Assembly: GCF_020829665.1 (NCBI RefSeq)
Contig: NZ_JAIVFT010000008.1
Coordinates: 62,001 to 126,000 of the forward strand
DNA: 64,000 bases
Direction: 5' to 3'
Origin: Nostoc sp. CHAB 5824
GTDB lineage: Bacteria; Cyanobacteriota; Cyanobacteriia; Cyanobacteriales; Nostocaceae
The notes beneath the pieces are model-generated. The model did not search any database. It worked only from the letters and a program-made list of their open reading frames with translations, and was not told the origin of the DNA. Shown piece by piece: positions 26,903 through 35,331 of this stretch. A program made the position numbers and the translations under genes. Each line of letters begins with the position of its first letter. Positions within the stretch are counted from its first letter, which is position 1.

Positions 26903-28057
26903 ATGAAAGCGATCGCTTTGCTTTTATCTATTGGTGTTGTTACTGGTGGTACTATTTTCAGTATTAGTTCACGTAGGTATTTCAGCACCAACCAAAACAA
27001 CCTACAAGAAACCTCAAGTAATCAGCAGACTATAAGTCATGTAACAGCTTTAGGGCGCTTGGAACCTCAAGGAGATATTATTCATCTGTCTGCTCCAGCC
27101 TCTAACCAGCGTTTGGCTGAACTGCGTGTGCAAGAAGGCGACCAAGTTAAGGCGGGCCAAATCATTGCGATTATGGATAACTTTAATCAATACCAAGCCC
27201 TTGTGGAAAATGCCAGAGCAAAAGTGAATGTGGCGCGATCGCGTTTAGCTCAAGTACAGGCTGGCGAGGAGTTTGGCCAAATTGAGTCCCAACGAAAGAA
27301 AGTTGCAGAAATGGAAGCTCAATTACTTGAGGGTGTAAAGGTTCAGAAAGCAGTTATTGCCCGTCAGCAAGTGGAAGTACGCAAAGCCGAAAATGACTAT
27401 GAACGGTACAAAACTCTCTCGCAAGAAGGGGCTGTTTCCACAGCTGACACTGAAACCAGACGTTTGCAGTTAGAGATTGAGAAAGAAAAGTTGCAGGAAG
27501 CAAAAGCAAAGCTGACTGAGCAAATTAGTACGGGTAAGGAACGGGTTAAAGAGTCCCAAGCAACTCTGGAAAGTCTCAATCATGTGAAGCCAACAGATAT
27601 TCTGGTAACCAAAGCAGAGTTGAATGAGTCCTTGTCTCAATTACGAAAAGCAAAAGTTGATCTGGAATCTAGCTATGTGCAAGCACCCGTAGCAGGGCAA
27701 ATCTTAAGTGTCAACGCTAAAGTAGGTGAAGTTGTTGGCAGTAGTGGCATTGTTGACATTGGCCAGACACAGCAGATGTATGTGATGTCTGAAGTTTACG
27801 AAAGCGATATTCAATACATTAAGGTAAGTCAGCCCGCAATCATTGTCAGCGAGTATGGAGGGTTCACTGGGGAAATTAAAGGAGTTGTCGATCGCATCGG
27901 ATTACAAATTGATCAGCCGGGAATCGTGAATGATGACCCCTCTGCTAAAGCAGATGTCAGGATCGTGAAAGTTAAAATTCGTCTCCATCCAAATGACAGC
28001 GAACGGGTGAAAACTCTAAATAAGCTACAGGTAAGAGCATCGATTCAAATTCGTTAA
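26903..28057 (+). CDS. DevB-like membrane fusion protein (HlyD family)
   Basis: A 384-aa protein from ATG 26903 (an upstream TTG is in frame). One N-terminal membrane helix (about 3-20) is followed by the split lipoyl/barrel region ALGRLEPQGDIIHLSAP...VKAGQIIAI (about 48-90), a long coiled coil (about 105-245), and the returning APVAGQILSVNAKVGEVVG (about 255-273). It is the periplasmic adaptor of DevBCA-type exporters, which in heterocysts carry glycolipids across the cell wall with TolC. Its ABC partners are encoded convergently at 28848-31627, not downstream as in the classical devBCA operon. Promoter region 26701-26902 is AT-rich without a clear box. Confidence 0.88.
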   Translation: MKAIALLLSIGVVTGGTIFSISSRRYFSTNQNNLQETSSNQQTISHVTALGRLEPQGDIIHLSAPASNQRLAELRVQEGDQVKAGQIIAIMDNFNQYQALVENARAKVNVARSRLAQVQAGEEFGQIESQRKKVAEMEAQLLEGVKVQKAVIARQQVEVRKAENDYERYKTLSQEGAVSTADTETRRLQLEIEKEKLQEAKAKLTEQISTGKERVKESQATLESLNHVKPTDILVTKAELNESLSQLRKAKVDLESSYVQAPVAGQILSVNAKVGEVVGSSGIVDIGQTQQMYVMSEVYESDIQYIKVSQPAIIVSEYGGFTGEIKGVVDRIGLQIDQPGIVNDDPSAKADVRIVKVKIRLHPNDSERVKTLNKLQVRASIQIR

Positions 28058-28201
28058 ACCAATTCACAATTCGCAGTTAGAAAATAAAGCTCCAAACCCA
28101 GTTTCTGTAGCTTGTTTAGAAGTTGACTGGAATTTTTCTTTGACCAGAGTGATAAAAGAGGGATAGGTTATTAAGTTAGTAATAATCATTTGTTCACATT
28201 T

Positions 28202-28564
28202 TTACGAAGATAATGGTCGCCTGAACCTGTGTCCATTTGGTTCTACAACGACAAAAGCCATTGCCAATTGTGTTTCAGAGTAAGTTTCCAAGATCCTTGC
28301 TAGTTCGTTGTGAACTGCATTTACAGTGTTGGGTAGGATACGGAGATAAATCACACCAGTTCCGATAGCTCTGACAAAAACGAGGTTTCCATAATCCCTA
28401 TCTCGTGTTACTAAAATTCGGTTCTGTTCCTGAGTAATCCTAAGTATTTCTTCATCAGGCGCTTGCGATAAACCAATTTGGACAACGAGGACTACATCAT
28501 GTCCAGCATCAAGCAGGAATCTTGCTGTCACAGCATATACATCTTGATCAAGCAGAAATCGCAT
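28202..28564 (-). CDS. DUF5615 PIN-like toxin
   Basis: A 120-aa protein with MRFLLDQDVYAVTARFLLDAG at the start (the DxD acidic pair) and ILVTRDRDYGNLVF (TRDxDF-type motif, about 52-65), the Mut7-C/DUF5615 pattern of putative RNases. It is encoded two bases after the DUF433 gene, the usual partner. The pair sits between devB and the devCA genes. Confidence 0.8.
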   Translation of the reverse strand: MRFLLDQDVYAVTARFLLDAGHDVVLVVQIGLSQAPDEEILRITQEQNRILVTRDRDYGNLVFVRAIGTGVIYLRILPNTVNAVHNELARILETYSETQLAMAFVVVEPNGHRFRRPLSS

Positions 28565-28566
28565 GC

Positions 28567-28800
28567 TTAGGCAGGTACGAGACGAATATCCTCAGATGCA
28601 ACCAATGCAATAGCATATTGTAGACATGCACGAATGTCCTCAACTTGCAAATCAGGATAGTAGTCTTGAATTATTGATTCAAAAGAAAGCTCTTCATTAA
28701 GCAATTCAAGAATGCTTTGAACAGTGATGCGTGTACCTGCTACACAAGGCTTACCAAAATGGATTTGAGGGTTCACCGAGATTCTGTCCATATCTTTCAC
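28567..28800 (-). CDS. DUF433 antitoxin-like protein
   Basis: A 77-aa protein: ISVNPQIHFGKPCVAGTRIT at residues 6-25 is the DUF433 hallmark, followed by the winged-helix part with IIQDYYPDLQVEDIRACLQYA. DUF433 proteins are the antitoxin-type partners of DUF5615, which follows two bases later. Confidence 0.85.
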   Translation of the reverse strand: MKDMDRISVNPQIHFGKPCVAGTRITVQSILELLNEELSFESIIQDYYPDLQVEDIRACLQYAIALVASEDIRLVPA

Positions 28801-28847
28801 TGGTTCTGCATTTCCTCCATTCTAGAGTATGGTCGCGGCAAGCGCTG

Positions 28848-30323
28848 TCAAGAACTCATCAATCGGTGACGAAGTACAGAAGCAACGATATCCTGATTTG
28901 TATTTGATTTTAAAATCAGGCTACAGAAACTTTCTCGATCAATTACCATTACTTCCACCTCAGTGAGTTCGGCCCGAACTGTAAAGGGATAGTTTTGCCC
29001 ATCAACTAACTGTGCATTACCAAAGTACTCCCCTGATTTGAGCGTATATGATGTTAATTCATGATGAAGATCCTGCACAGATACTTTAGCTTCTCCTTCT
29101 AATATCAGGTAGAATTTCTCAGCTACTTCACCTTGTTGAACAATAGTAGAATTGGCTCCATATCTAATTACCTTCGCTTGGGAGGCAACTGCTATAATTT
29201 CGGACGGATCGACGTTGGGTAGTGCATTTGAGAGATGACTTGTCATCACACGTTGATGCAAGCGACGCACAATGTCAGCTTTAGTTAATTCAGAATTGCC
29301 AAGGAAAAGCTGGAACAGTTCTTCCTCAATCACCATCACTTTGACTTCTGAATTTCTGGCAACGCGTACTGTAGCTGTACGTTTACCACCTCGAAGCAAA
29401 CCCACTTCACCAAAATAATCCCCACGACTGAGATGATTTAAAAGGCGAGGCGGTTCATCAGGAAATTCTTGGAGAATTTCGACTTCACCTTCCAAAAGAA
29501 TATAAAATTTACTGGCTGGCTCCCCTTGGTGAAAAATTACTTCCTCTGATTCGTAAGTCAAAACAATTGGTTTAGTGGTTGCTTTTTCTAGTAAGGCTTC
29601 ATCAAAACCAGGCAACACCAGCGAAAGTTCTTGGTTGAAAGCTAAACCCAACTTGCCATCTTCAACATTAACAATCCGATCTGCCAAATCAAGTATCCGA
29701 TTATCATGGGTGACAATCAAAACAGCACTGCTCTGTTCTTTGGCTAAACGATGCATCAACGCTACTACATTGCGTCCTGCTGTTTTATCCAAAGATGCTG
29801 TGGGTTCATCGGCGAGTACTAACTTGGGTCGAGTTACCAAAGCACTAGCGATCGCCACCCGTTGCTTTTGCCCCCCAGAAAGATTTCCTGGATAGGCATT
29901 GAGCTTCTCAGCTAATCCAACAGCCTCCAATATAGCTACTGTTTTTGCACGGGCTTCTTTAGGTGAGAAATCTGCTTGCAATTCCAATGACATCTGAATA
30001 TTCTGCTGAACTGTCAAGAAATCCAACAAATTGCTTGATTGAGTAATATAACCAAAATTCCGACGCATTTGGACTAATTGCTCTCTGGTAGCACCATTTA
30101 GTTCCTGTCCCAAAATCTTGAGGCTTCCTTGGTGAACAGAACGCAGGCAACCAATTAAACTGAGCAATGTGCTTTTTCCCGAACCTGAAGGGCCGGTCAA
30201 AATCACGAATTCTTTGGCTTTAACTTCTAGATTAATATCAGATAAAACTTGCTTTTGGAGTTCACCTTCTCCAAAGAAGTAATTGAGATTTTGAATCGAA
30301 ACAACTGTTTTGTCATTAGTCAT
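28848..30323 (-). CDS. DevA-like ABC ATPase fused to two cyclic nucleotide-binding-like domains
   Basis: A 491-aa fusion. Residues 1-225 are a LolD/DevA-type ATPase: Walker A GPSGSGKST (about 39), signature LSGGQKQR (about 148), Walker B LVLADEPTASLD (about 168) and the H-loop VTHD. Then come two cNMP-binding-like beta-rolls: ILLEGEVEILQE...GDYFGEVGLLRGGKRTATV (about 270-322) and LILEGEAKVSVQD...GEYFGNAQLVDG (about 390-435). The first keeps the FGE and R-T-A phosphate-binding cassette; the second lacks the Arg and Glu, so it may not bind nucleotide. ABC exporters of this type normally end after the ATPase. It follows devC (30461-31627) in the same direction; start ATG 30323 lies inside a 7-bp tandem repeat. 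Confidence 0.88.
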   Translation of the reverse strand: MTNDKTVVSIQNLNYFFGEGELQKQVLSDINLEVKAKEFVILTGPSGSGKSTLLSLIGCLRSVHQGSLKILGQELNGATREQLVQMRRNFGYITQSSNLLDFLTVQQNIQMSLELQADFSPKEARAKTVAILEAVGLAEKLNAYPGNLSGGQKQRVAIASALVTRPKLVLADEPTASLDKTAGRNVVALMHRLAKEQSSAVLIVTHDNRILDLADRIVNVEDGKLGLAFNQELSLVLPGFDEALLEKATTKPIVLTYESEEVIFHQGEPASKFYILLEGEVEILQEFPDEPPRLLNHLSRGDYFGEVGLLRGGKRTATVRVARNSEVKVMVIEEELFQLFLGNSELTKADIVRRLHQRVMTSHLSNALPNVDPSEIIAVASQAKVIRYGANSTIVQQGEVAEKFYLILEGEAKVSVQDLHHELTSYTLKSGEYFGNAQLVDGQNYPFTVRAELTEVEVMVIDRESFCSLILKSNTNQDIVASVLRHRLMSS

Positions 30324-30385
30324 TAGTCATTAGTCATTGGTCATTGGTCATTAGTCATTAGTCATTAGTCATTAGTCATTGGTCA
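30312..30385. repeat. 7-bp tandem repeat over the devA-like start codon
   Basis: About 10.5 copies of GTCATTA/GTCATTG. On the coding (minus) strand it reads TGACTAA or CAATGAC and supplies the start ATG at 30323, so the leader and ribosome binding region of the ATPase gene consist of this repeat. Similar (TGACTAA)n arrays are typical of Nostoc genomes. Confidence 0.85.
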
Positions 30386-30460
30386 AAAATCAATAGTTTT
30401 TCTTCCTCTGCCTCCCCTGCCTCCCCTGCCCCCCTTGTCCCCCAATCCCCAATCCCCAGT

Positions 30461-31627
30461 TCAAAACAAGTCTGCTGGATTAGCATCTTTCAGCTTATTC
30501 ATAGTAATAGTGCCGGATGTAAAACACATAATAATTGTTAGTAAAAGTACTAATGATGCTCGTGGAAATGTCATGTACATAGGCAAAGCAGTTGCATCTT
30601 TGACAATTTCATACAATCCTATAGAAACAATTAGCCCAGGAATATAACCTAATACTGCTAAAATAAGCGCTTCCTGAAACAAAACGTTTAAAAAATAACG
30701 ATGTTTATAACCTCTAGCTTTGAGAACAGCGTAGTCTGGTAAATGATCGGAGACTTCGCCATATAGAATTTGATAGACAATAATCACGCCTACTAGGAAA
30801 CCAACGAAGACTCCTGTACTAAATACAAATCCAATGGGAGCGCTGGTAGCCCAATAATGTTTTTCATAATCAATAAATTCTTGCCGTGTCATCACTTGAA
30901 CATTAGCGGGAAGTTGAGTACTGATTTTTTTAGCGATCGCTTTTCGATCAACACCAGGTTTAAGGTTTACTAAGCCGATAGTAATATTGTTTGCAGAACG
31001 TTCGGGTAACAAATAATTAAAAGTCGTACTGCTGGTAATCACATTACCATCATCGGCAAAGGAAGCACCAGCAAAATCAACTAAACCGCTAATCCAAACT
31101 TGCCGATTACCTACTTCTGCTGCAATTGATTTTCCTGAGTCCAAATCGTTTAAGATATTGCCATATTCTTTTAAGTCAGAGTTGCGATCAAATAAAATCA
31201 CGCCTCTAGTCCTCAACAAATGAGCAACTCGATCGAATTTGGCAATTTTAAAGGGAGAATTATCTGGGTTTATGCCCAAGATAATAATTCCTTTTCCTCC
31301 ACTGACATTGCCATACTTGAAAGAATGCTGTCCGTGATACACATAGTTAACAGAGTCAACTTCGCTGAAATTGAGTGTACGATACAAATGTTGCCGAGGA
31401 AAATCTCTGGTGTTAGCCAAAGTTTTCATTTGAGGGTTAATTAAAATCAAATCAGCCACCAGACGATTGTGTAATGCTGTTTGACTATCGTAGAGGGAAT
31501 CTAAAAAAGCCAATTGCATAAAGATAAGAATTGCTGCAAAAGCAATACCTATAATCGCTACCAACAGCCGTAGCTTATAGCGAGTGAGTTGCAACCAAGC
31601 TAAGGGGATTCTTCCAAAAGAATTCAT
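30461..31627 (-). CDS. DevC-like ABC permease
   Basis: A 388-aa MacB/FtsX-type permease. It has one N-terminal membrane helix (about 19-40), a large periplasmic domain, and three helices at the C-terminus (about 268-290, 320-345, 355-380). In heterocyst DevBCA systems this subunit works with an adaptor and an ATPase to export glycolipids. The ATPase gene follows 137 bp downstream across the tandem repeat. Its start at 31627 is 63 bp from the divergent flippase gene at 31691, so the two share a control region. Confidence 0.88.
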   Translation of the reverse strand: MNSFGRIPLAWLQLTRYKLRLLVAIIGIAFAAILIFMQLAFLDSLYDSQTALHNRLVADLILINPQMKTLANTRDFPRQHLYRTLNFSEVDSVNYVYHGQHSFKYGNVSGGKGIIILGINPDNSPFKIAKFDRVAHLLRTRGVILFDRNSDLKEYGNILNDLDSGKSIAAEVGNRQVWISGLVDFAGASFADDGNVITSSTTFNYLLPERSANNITIGLVNLKPGVDRKAIAKKISTQLPANVQVMTRQEFIDYEKHYWATSAPIGFVFSTGVFVGFLVGVIIVYQILYGEVSDHLPDYAVLKARGYKHRYFLNVLFQEALILAVLGYIPGLIVSIGLYEIVKDATALPMYMTFPRASLVLLLTIIMCFTSGTITMNKLKDANPADLF

Positions 31628-31690
31628 ATATCATTTTTAAATCGAAATTGATTATATTGATTTGTTAGATCCCAACTTTACTAGTTTGCA

Positions 31691-33013
31691 ATGATTAAGC
31701 GATGGTTTGCCGACAGTATTTTCCTCAGCAGAATCATGAAAAATGCTACTTGGCTGTTAGGGGGGCGAGTGATCACTGGACTCAGCAGCTTAGTCTATTT
31801 AAGTATAGTTACCCGTAAGCTTGGTGTTACAGGTTTCGGTACGCTGGTTCTCATCCAAACTTATATTCAGATAGTTATAGATTTAACCACCTTTCAATCT
31901 TCTCAAGCGGTAATTCGTTACGGCACTATTTGTCTTGAGCAAAAAAATAAACTTGCTTTGCAACAGCTATTAAAATTTACCACCCTACTGGATCTGCTAG
32001 GAGTGGTGATTGGTTTAGCGATCGCAGTTATTATTGCCCCCTATATTGGTTCCTATATGGGATGGAATCAGGCGACAATCGTTCAAGTTCAGTGGTGTAG
32101 CTTAATTATTCTTTTCACGAGCGTTGCAACACCCAGAGGTTTGTTACAGCTTTGCGATCGCTTTGATTTATTAGCGTTACAGATTACTGTTCCTACGTTT
32201 ATTTCCATGTTTGCAGCGTTCGTTGCTGCCATTGTGAATGCTCCTCTATGGGGATATCTTCTAGTTTGGTTCCTTTCACAGGCTTCTGGAGGGTTACTGT
32301 TGTTCTTTGTTGGTTGGCGAGAAGCCTGGAAACGAGGAATGTTAAAAAATATGAATTGGTCTGCGATCAATTTGAGCTACCACCATCGCGGCTTGTTGAA
32401 ATTTTGCATTGTATCTAACTTTGATTCTTCCCTACCAACGATCATGAGACAAGCTAGCCCTTTAGCAGTAGGAATTTTCACCACTCCCGCAGCAGCAGGA
32501 CTGTTTCAGGTAAGCTATGAATTGTCTACTCCGCTCAAGGATCTAGCTCAGATTTTGACTCAATCTGTATATCCAGAACTGGCTCGGTTAGATGTTCAAG
32601 AAAAGTGGCGCTTGTTCATGGTGTTGCTACTGAAATCAAGTGCGATCGCAGCAGGAATTGGGGTAGCAATTTTGATTGTAATCCTTTGCCTGGGTCAGTT
32701 CGTCTTGAAGTATGCTTTTGGCGAAGCATTTATTTCCGCTTATGGTATTTTACTGCTGTTAGTGGCAGCAGAAATTTTCACAATGGGAAACTGTGCTTTA
32801 GAACCTGCCTTCTATGCAATCGGCAAGCCGAGTTTTCCCTTAAGAGTAAATGCGATCGCCATTTTGGGAGTTTATTTACCGTTGCTGTTAATTTTAACTC
32901 CATCTTTTGGCATCGTAGGTACAGGAATAGCAACCTTATCATCTACAGCTTTAATCCTGATTCTCAATAGTGTACTAATCTGGCATCAACTGCGTCAAAA
33001 GTTACGAACATAG
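31691..33013 (+). CDS. Wzx-like oligosaccharide/lipid flippase
   Basis: A 440-aa protein with about 12 hydrophobic segments and the MATE/MOP pattern of polysaccharide flippases; NATWLLGGRVITGLSSLVYL opens the first helices. These proteins move lipid-linked sugars across the inner membrane. Divergent from devC and in a region with two glycosyltransferases, it may flip the glycosylated lipid before DevBCA exports it. Its last 12 bases overlap the convergent desaturase gene. Confidence 0.8.
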   Translation: MIKRWFADSIFLSRIMKNATWLLGGRVITGLSSLVYLSIVTRKLGVTGFGTLVLIQTYIQIVIDLTTFQSSQAVIRYGTICLEQKNKLALQQLLKFTTLLDLLGVVIGLAIAVIIAPYIGSYMGWNQATIVQVQWCSLIILFTSVATPRGLLQLCDRFDLLALQITVPTFISMFAAFVAAIVNAPLWGYLLVWFLSQASGGLLLFFVGWREAWKRGMLKNMNWSAINLSYHHRGLLKFCIVSNFDSSLPTIMRQASPLAVGIFTTPAAAGLFQVSYELSTPLKDLAQILTQSVYPELARLDVQEKWRLFMVLLLKSSAIAAGIGVAILIVILCLGQFVLKYAFGEAFISAYGILLLLVAAEIFTMGNCALEPAFYAIGKPSFPLRVNAIAILGVYLPLLLILTPSFGIVGTGIATLSSTALILILNSVLIWHQLRQKLRT

Positions 33014-34117
33014 GCTGGGATTAGTGTTGATCTCTGTGTGGGGATCGCCCAGCTTTTTCAACATAAAGTAGTGCGATTTGATCGCACCAAAAAATGTTGG
33101 GTAATAGTTGTATGGTACGCCATGTTTCTGAGCCACCTCACGTACAATCTGGCTGATCGCCGGATAGTGAATACTGCATACTTGTGGAAACAAGTGATGC
33201 TCAATTTGATAATTTAAGCCACCAATGAACCAAGATAGTAATTGATTCTCATGAGCGAAATTAGCTGTAGTTACCATCTGATGAATTAGCCACGTATGCT
33301 CTATCGCGTCGTTTTCATCTGGTACAGGGAATTCCAGTCCTTCAACTACATGTGCCAACTGAAACACCACACCGAGAATGAGTCCTGCTGTGATGTGCAT
33401 GACTACAAACCCGATGAGAAACTGCCACCAGGTTACATCCAAAATTAGCAGTGGAATTGCGATCGTGTAGGCATAGACAAATAACTTTGTCCAAATCAGG
33501 TTTACAACCTCAGCACGGGAATGTACTAAGTCTTTGCATGGCCCAAAATCCCGCAGTTGAAAGCAAAGAAAATCCTTCATGAAAAGCCAGTTGAGTGTGG
33601 CGAAGCTGTACGCGAAAAAAGCATAGATATGCTGATATTTGTGAATCGGTTTTAGGGGAGTAGCCGATGAAAACCGGATGAGCGGTGAAACCATCAGGTC
33701 TTGATCTATTCCGGGGATATTGGAGTATGTGTGGTGGATAGTGTTATGGGCAATTTTCCATATATATCCGTTAGCACCCAGCAAATCGAAAGTATAGCCG
33801 ATGAATTTGTTCACTTGTGGGTTTGCCGAGTAGGCTCCGTGCAAAGCATCATGTGCAATACAAAAGCCAATACCTGCTATTCCCACACCCATTAATACAG
33901 CCAACCAGAGCATCTGCCATGCTGAAAATTGGTTGCTCAAGATTAGCCCATAGCTGCCGTAGGTGATTAAAAGAAAGATAATTGTCTTAAACACCATTCG
34001 GGAATTAGCCTTTGACGAGCGACCCGTTACTTCAAAATAAGCTGCAACCTGTGTTTTGACTTCCTGTGCAAAGAGGGTAGCTTCATGGTTGGAAAAGCGA
34101 ATCTTAGTAACTTGCAT
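33002..34117 (-). CDS. Membrane fatty acid desaturase, front-end (QxxHH) type
   Basis: A 371-aa membrane enzyme with the three His boxes HDALHG (about 92), HNTIHH (about 127) and NYQIEHHLFP (about 309). Gln in the third box is typical of front-end desaturases (delta-6 fatty acid and delta-8 sphingoid types). There is no fused cytochrome b5, as in cyanobacterial DesD. It may act on ordinary membrane lipids or on the chain made in this locus; sequence alone does not decide. It is convergent with the flippase. Confidence 0.88.
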   Translation of the reverse strand: MQVTKIRFSNHEATLFAQEVKTQVAAYFEVTGRSSKANSRMVFKTIIFLLITYGSYGLILSNQFSAWQMLWLAVLMGVGIAGIGFCIAHDALHGAYSANPQVNKFIGYTFDLLGANGYIWKIAHNTIHHTYSNIPGIDQDLMVSPLIRFSSATPLKPIHKYQHIYAFFAYSFATLNWLFMKDFLCFQLRDFGPCKDLVHSRAEVVNLIWTKLFVYAYTIAIPLLILDVTWWQFLIGFVVMHITAGLILGVVFQLAHVVEGLEFPVPDENDAIEHTWLIHQMVTTANFAHENQLLSWFIGGLNYQIEHHLFPQVCSIHYPAISQIVREVAQKHGVPYNYYPTFFGAIKSHYFMLKKLGDPHTEINTNPSLCS

Positions 34118-34753
34118 AACTTCTCTCTTACATAATGTCGCAATTATCGCAATTTTTTCTGACTATAGCGATTCTCATTTGAATGGGTACTGGGTAGGGA
34201 CGCACAGATGTCAAAATAAGATGCATTAGCATAACAGGTCGATGCATTGGCATAACAAGCCGATGCATTGGCATAACAAACCGATGCATTAACATAACAG
34301 GCCGATGCATTGGCATAACAAGCCGATGCATTGGCATAACAAGCCGATGCATTAGCATAACAAGCCGATGCATTGGCATAAGAATACTCCAAGTAAAAAA
34401 ATGCCCAATTGTCATTGCGAATGGAGCAAAGCATAATGAAGCGATCGCAATGACTTTGAGATTGCTTGTTTACACTTCAATGCGATCGTTATGACGGGAA
34501 ATGTATCATTACAGCAGTTTTCATGTATTTGAACCATATTTGTCGTAAGGGCACAGCAATGCTGTGCCCCTACTTCGTGGTCTATTTACCTGAAAATAGC
34601 TGTAATTCAAAATGGTATTAGGGAACTCCAAAAAATAAATTATTCCGCTTGAGGTCGTTGACTGTTGACTGTTGACTGTTGACTGTTGACTGTGAACCGT
34701 CAACGATCAACAGTTAACAGTAGCAATGGAATATTTTTTTAGTTGGAAGTCCC
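34118..34753. other. Repeat-rich spacer between desaturase and hydroxylase genes
   Basis: No convincing gene. It contains the 21-bp array at 34223-34381, a hairpin of GGGCACAGCAATGCTGTGCCC type (34546-34573, related copies at 50148-50180 and 54563-54591), a HIP1-rich stretch, and five copies of GTTGACT at 34657-34691 followed by an inverted arm with GTCAAC and AACAGTTAAC. The open frames over the 21-bp array come from the repeat itself. Confidence 0.7.
34223..34381. repeat. 21-bp tandem repeat, seven full copies and a part
   Basis: The unit is GCATTGGCATAACAAGCCGA plus T, with a few substitutions. Being 21 bp it keeps frame and gives heptapeptide repeats in two minus-strand frames (YANASAC and MHRLVMP). 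No start signal or domain supports translation. Confidence 0.85.
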
Positions 34754-35269
34754 TTACCACCAACGGATTTGCAAATATCCACCCTGTTCTGTCTTCAACT
34801 CAGCCTCAGTCCGCCAATTTACAGGTTTATAAGTTCTAAAAACTCGATCCCACCAGTCAACACCAATACCAAAGTTGTGATGCCATTGGTCATATTGGTG
34901 ATGAACATAATGAACTGGCATCGCTAACCAAAAACAGAGCTTGGGGTTATCGTGTTGAAGTTGATGGGCATAAGCTGCAAACACAGAATAACTTAAGCAT
35001 CCAATTAACCAGCTAACTTTAATGTACCAGTTTACCCCAATTAGCTGAAGAACTAGAACTGTCAACAACAGTATAGGCAAACTACCAACAATATAATCTC
35101 GAAATTCTTTCACCACACCTTGTCCTGTTCCATCCTGATGGTGATCGACATGAAATCGGCAAGTTTGGGGAAATATATGCATCAGACGATGACCCCAGTA
35201 CTCGACTAGACTAGCGATCGCCAATGCTGCGGTAAAAGCAGCGACGATCTGTGCAATATTAGTCAACAT
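34754..35269 (-). CDS. Short fatty acid hydroxylase / sterol desaturase family protein
   Basis: A 171-aa membrane protein with His clusters of the superfamily: HRLMH (about 27-31), HVDHH (about 39-43), HYVHH (about 121-125) and QWHHN (about 129-133). It is shorter than the protein at 23817 and of a different subgroup, closer to small cyanobacterial members and carotenoid-hydroxylase-like forms. It would hydroxylate a lipid chain. It is divergent from the FAAL gene, 62 bp away, sharing its promoter region. Confidence 0.8.
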   Translation of the reverse strand: MLTNIAQIVAAFTAALAIASLVEYWGHRLMHIFPQTCRFHVDHHQDGTGQGVVKEFRDYIVGSLPILLLTVLVLQLIGVNWYIKVSWLIGCLSYSVFAAYAHQLQHDNPKLCFWLAMPVHYVHHQYDQWHHNFGIGVDWWDRVFRTYKPVNWRTEAELKTEQGGYLQIRWW

Positions 35270-35331
35270 ATATTTTTTTACTCACTTTGAAACATTTCTA
35301 TTCCTTCAAATAGGAATGCATTATTATTGTT

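Noticed and set aside
30312..30385. Possible CRISPR-like array
   Set aside because: Units are 7 bp with no spacers; it is a simple tandem repeat.
34221..34381. Possible CRISPR array
   Set aside because: 21-bp units directly abut one another, no spacers, no cas genes in the window.
34128..34434. Two open frames of about 95 codons with heptapeptide repeats
   Set aside because: The 21-bp period keeps all frames open; no ribosome binding site or conserved domain.
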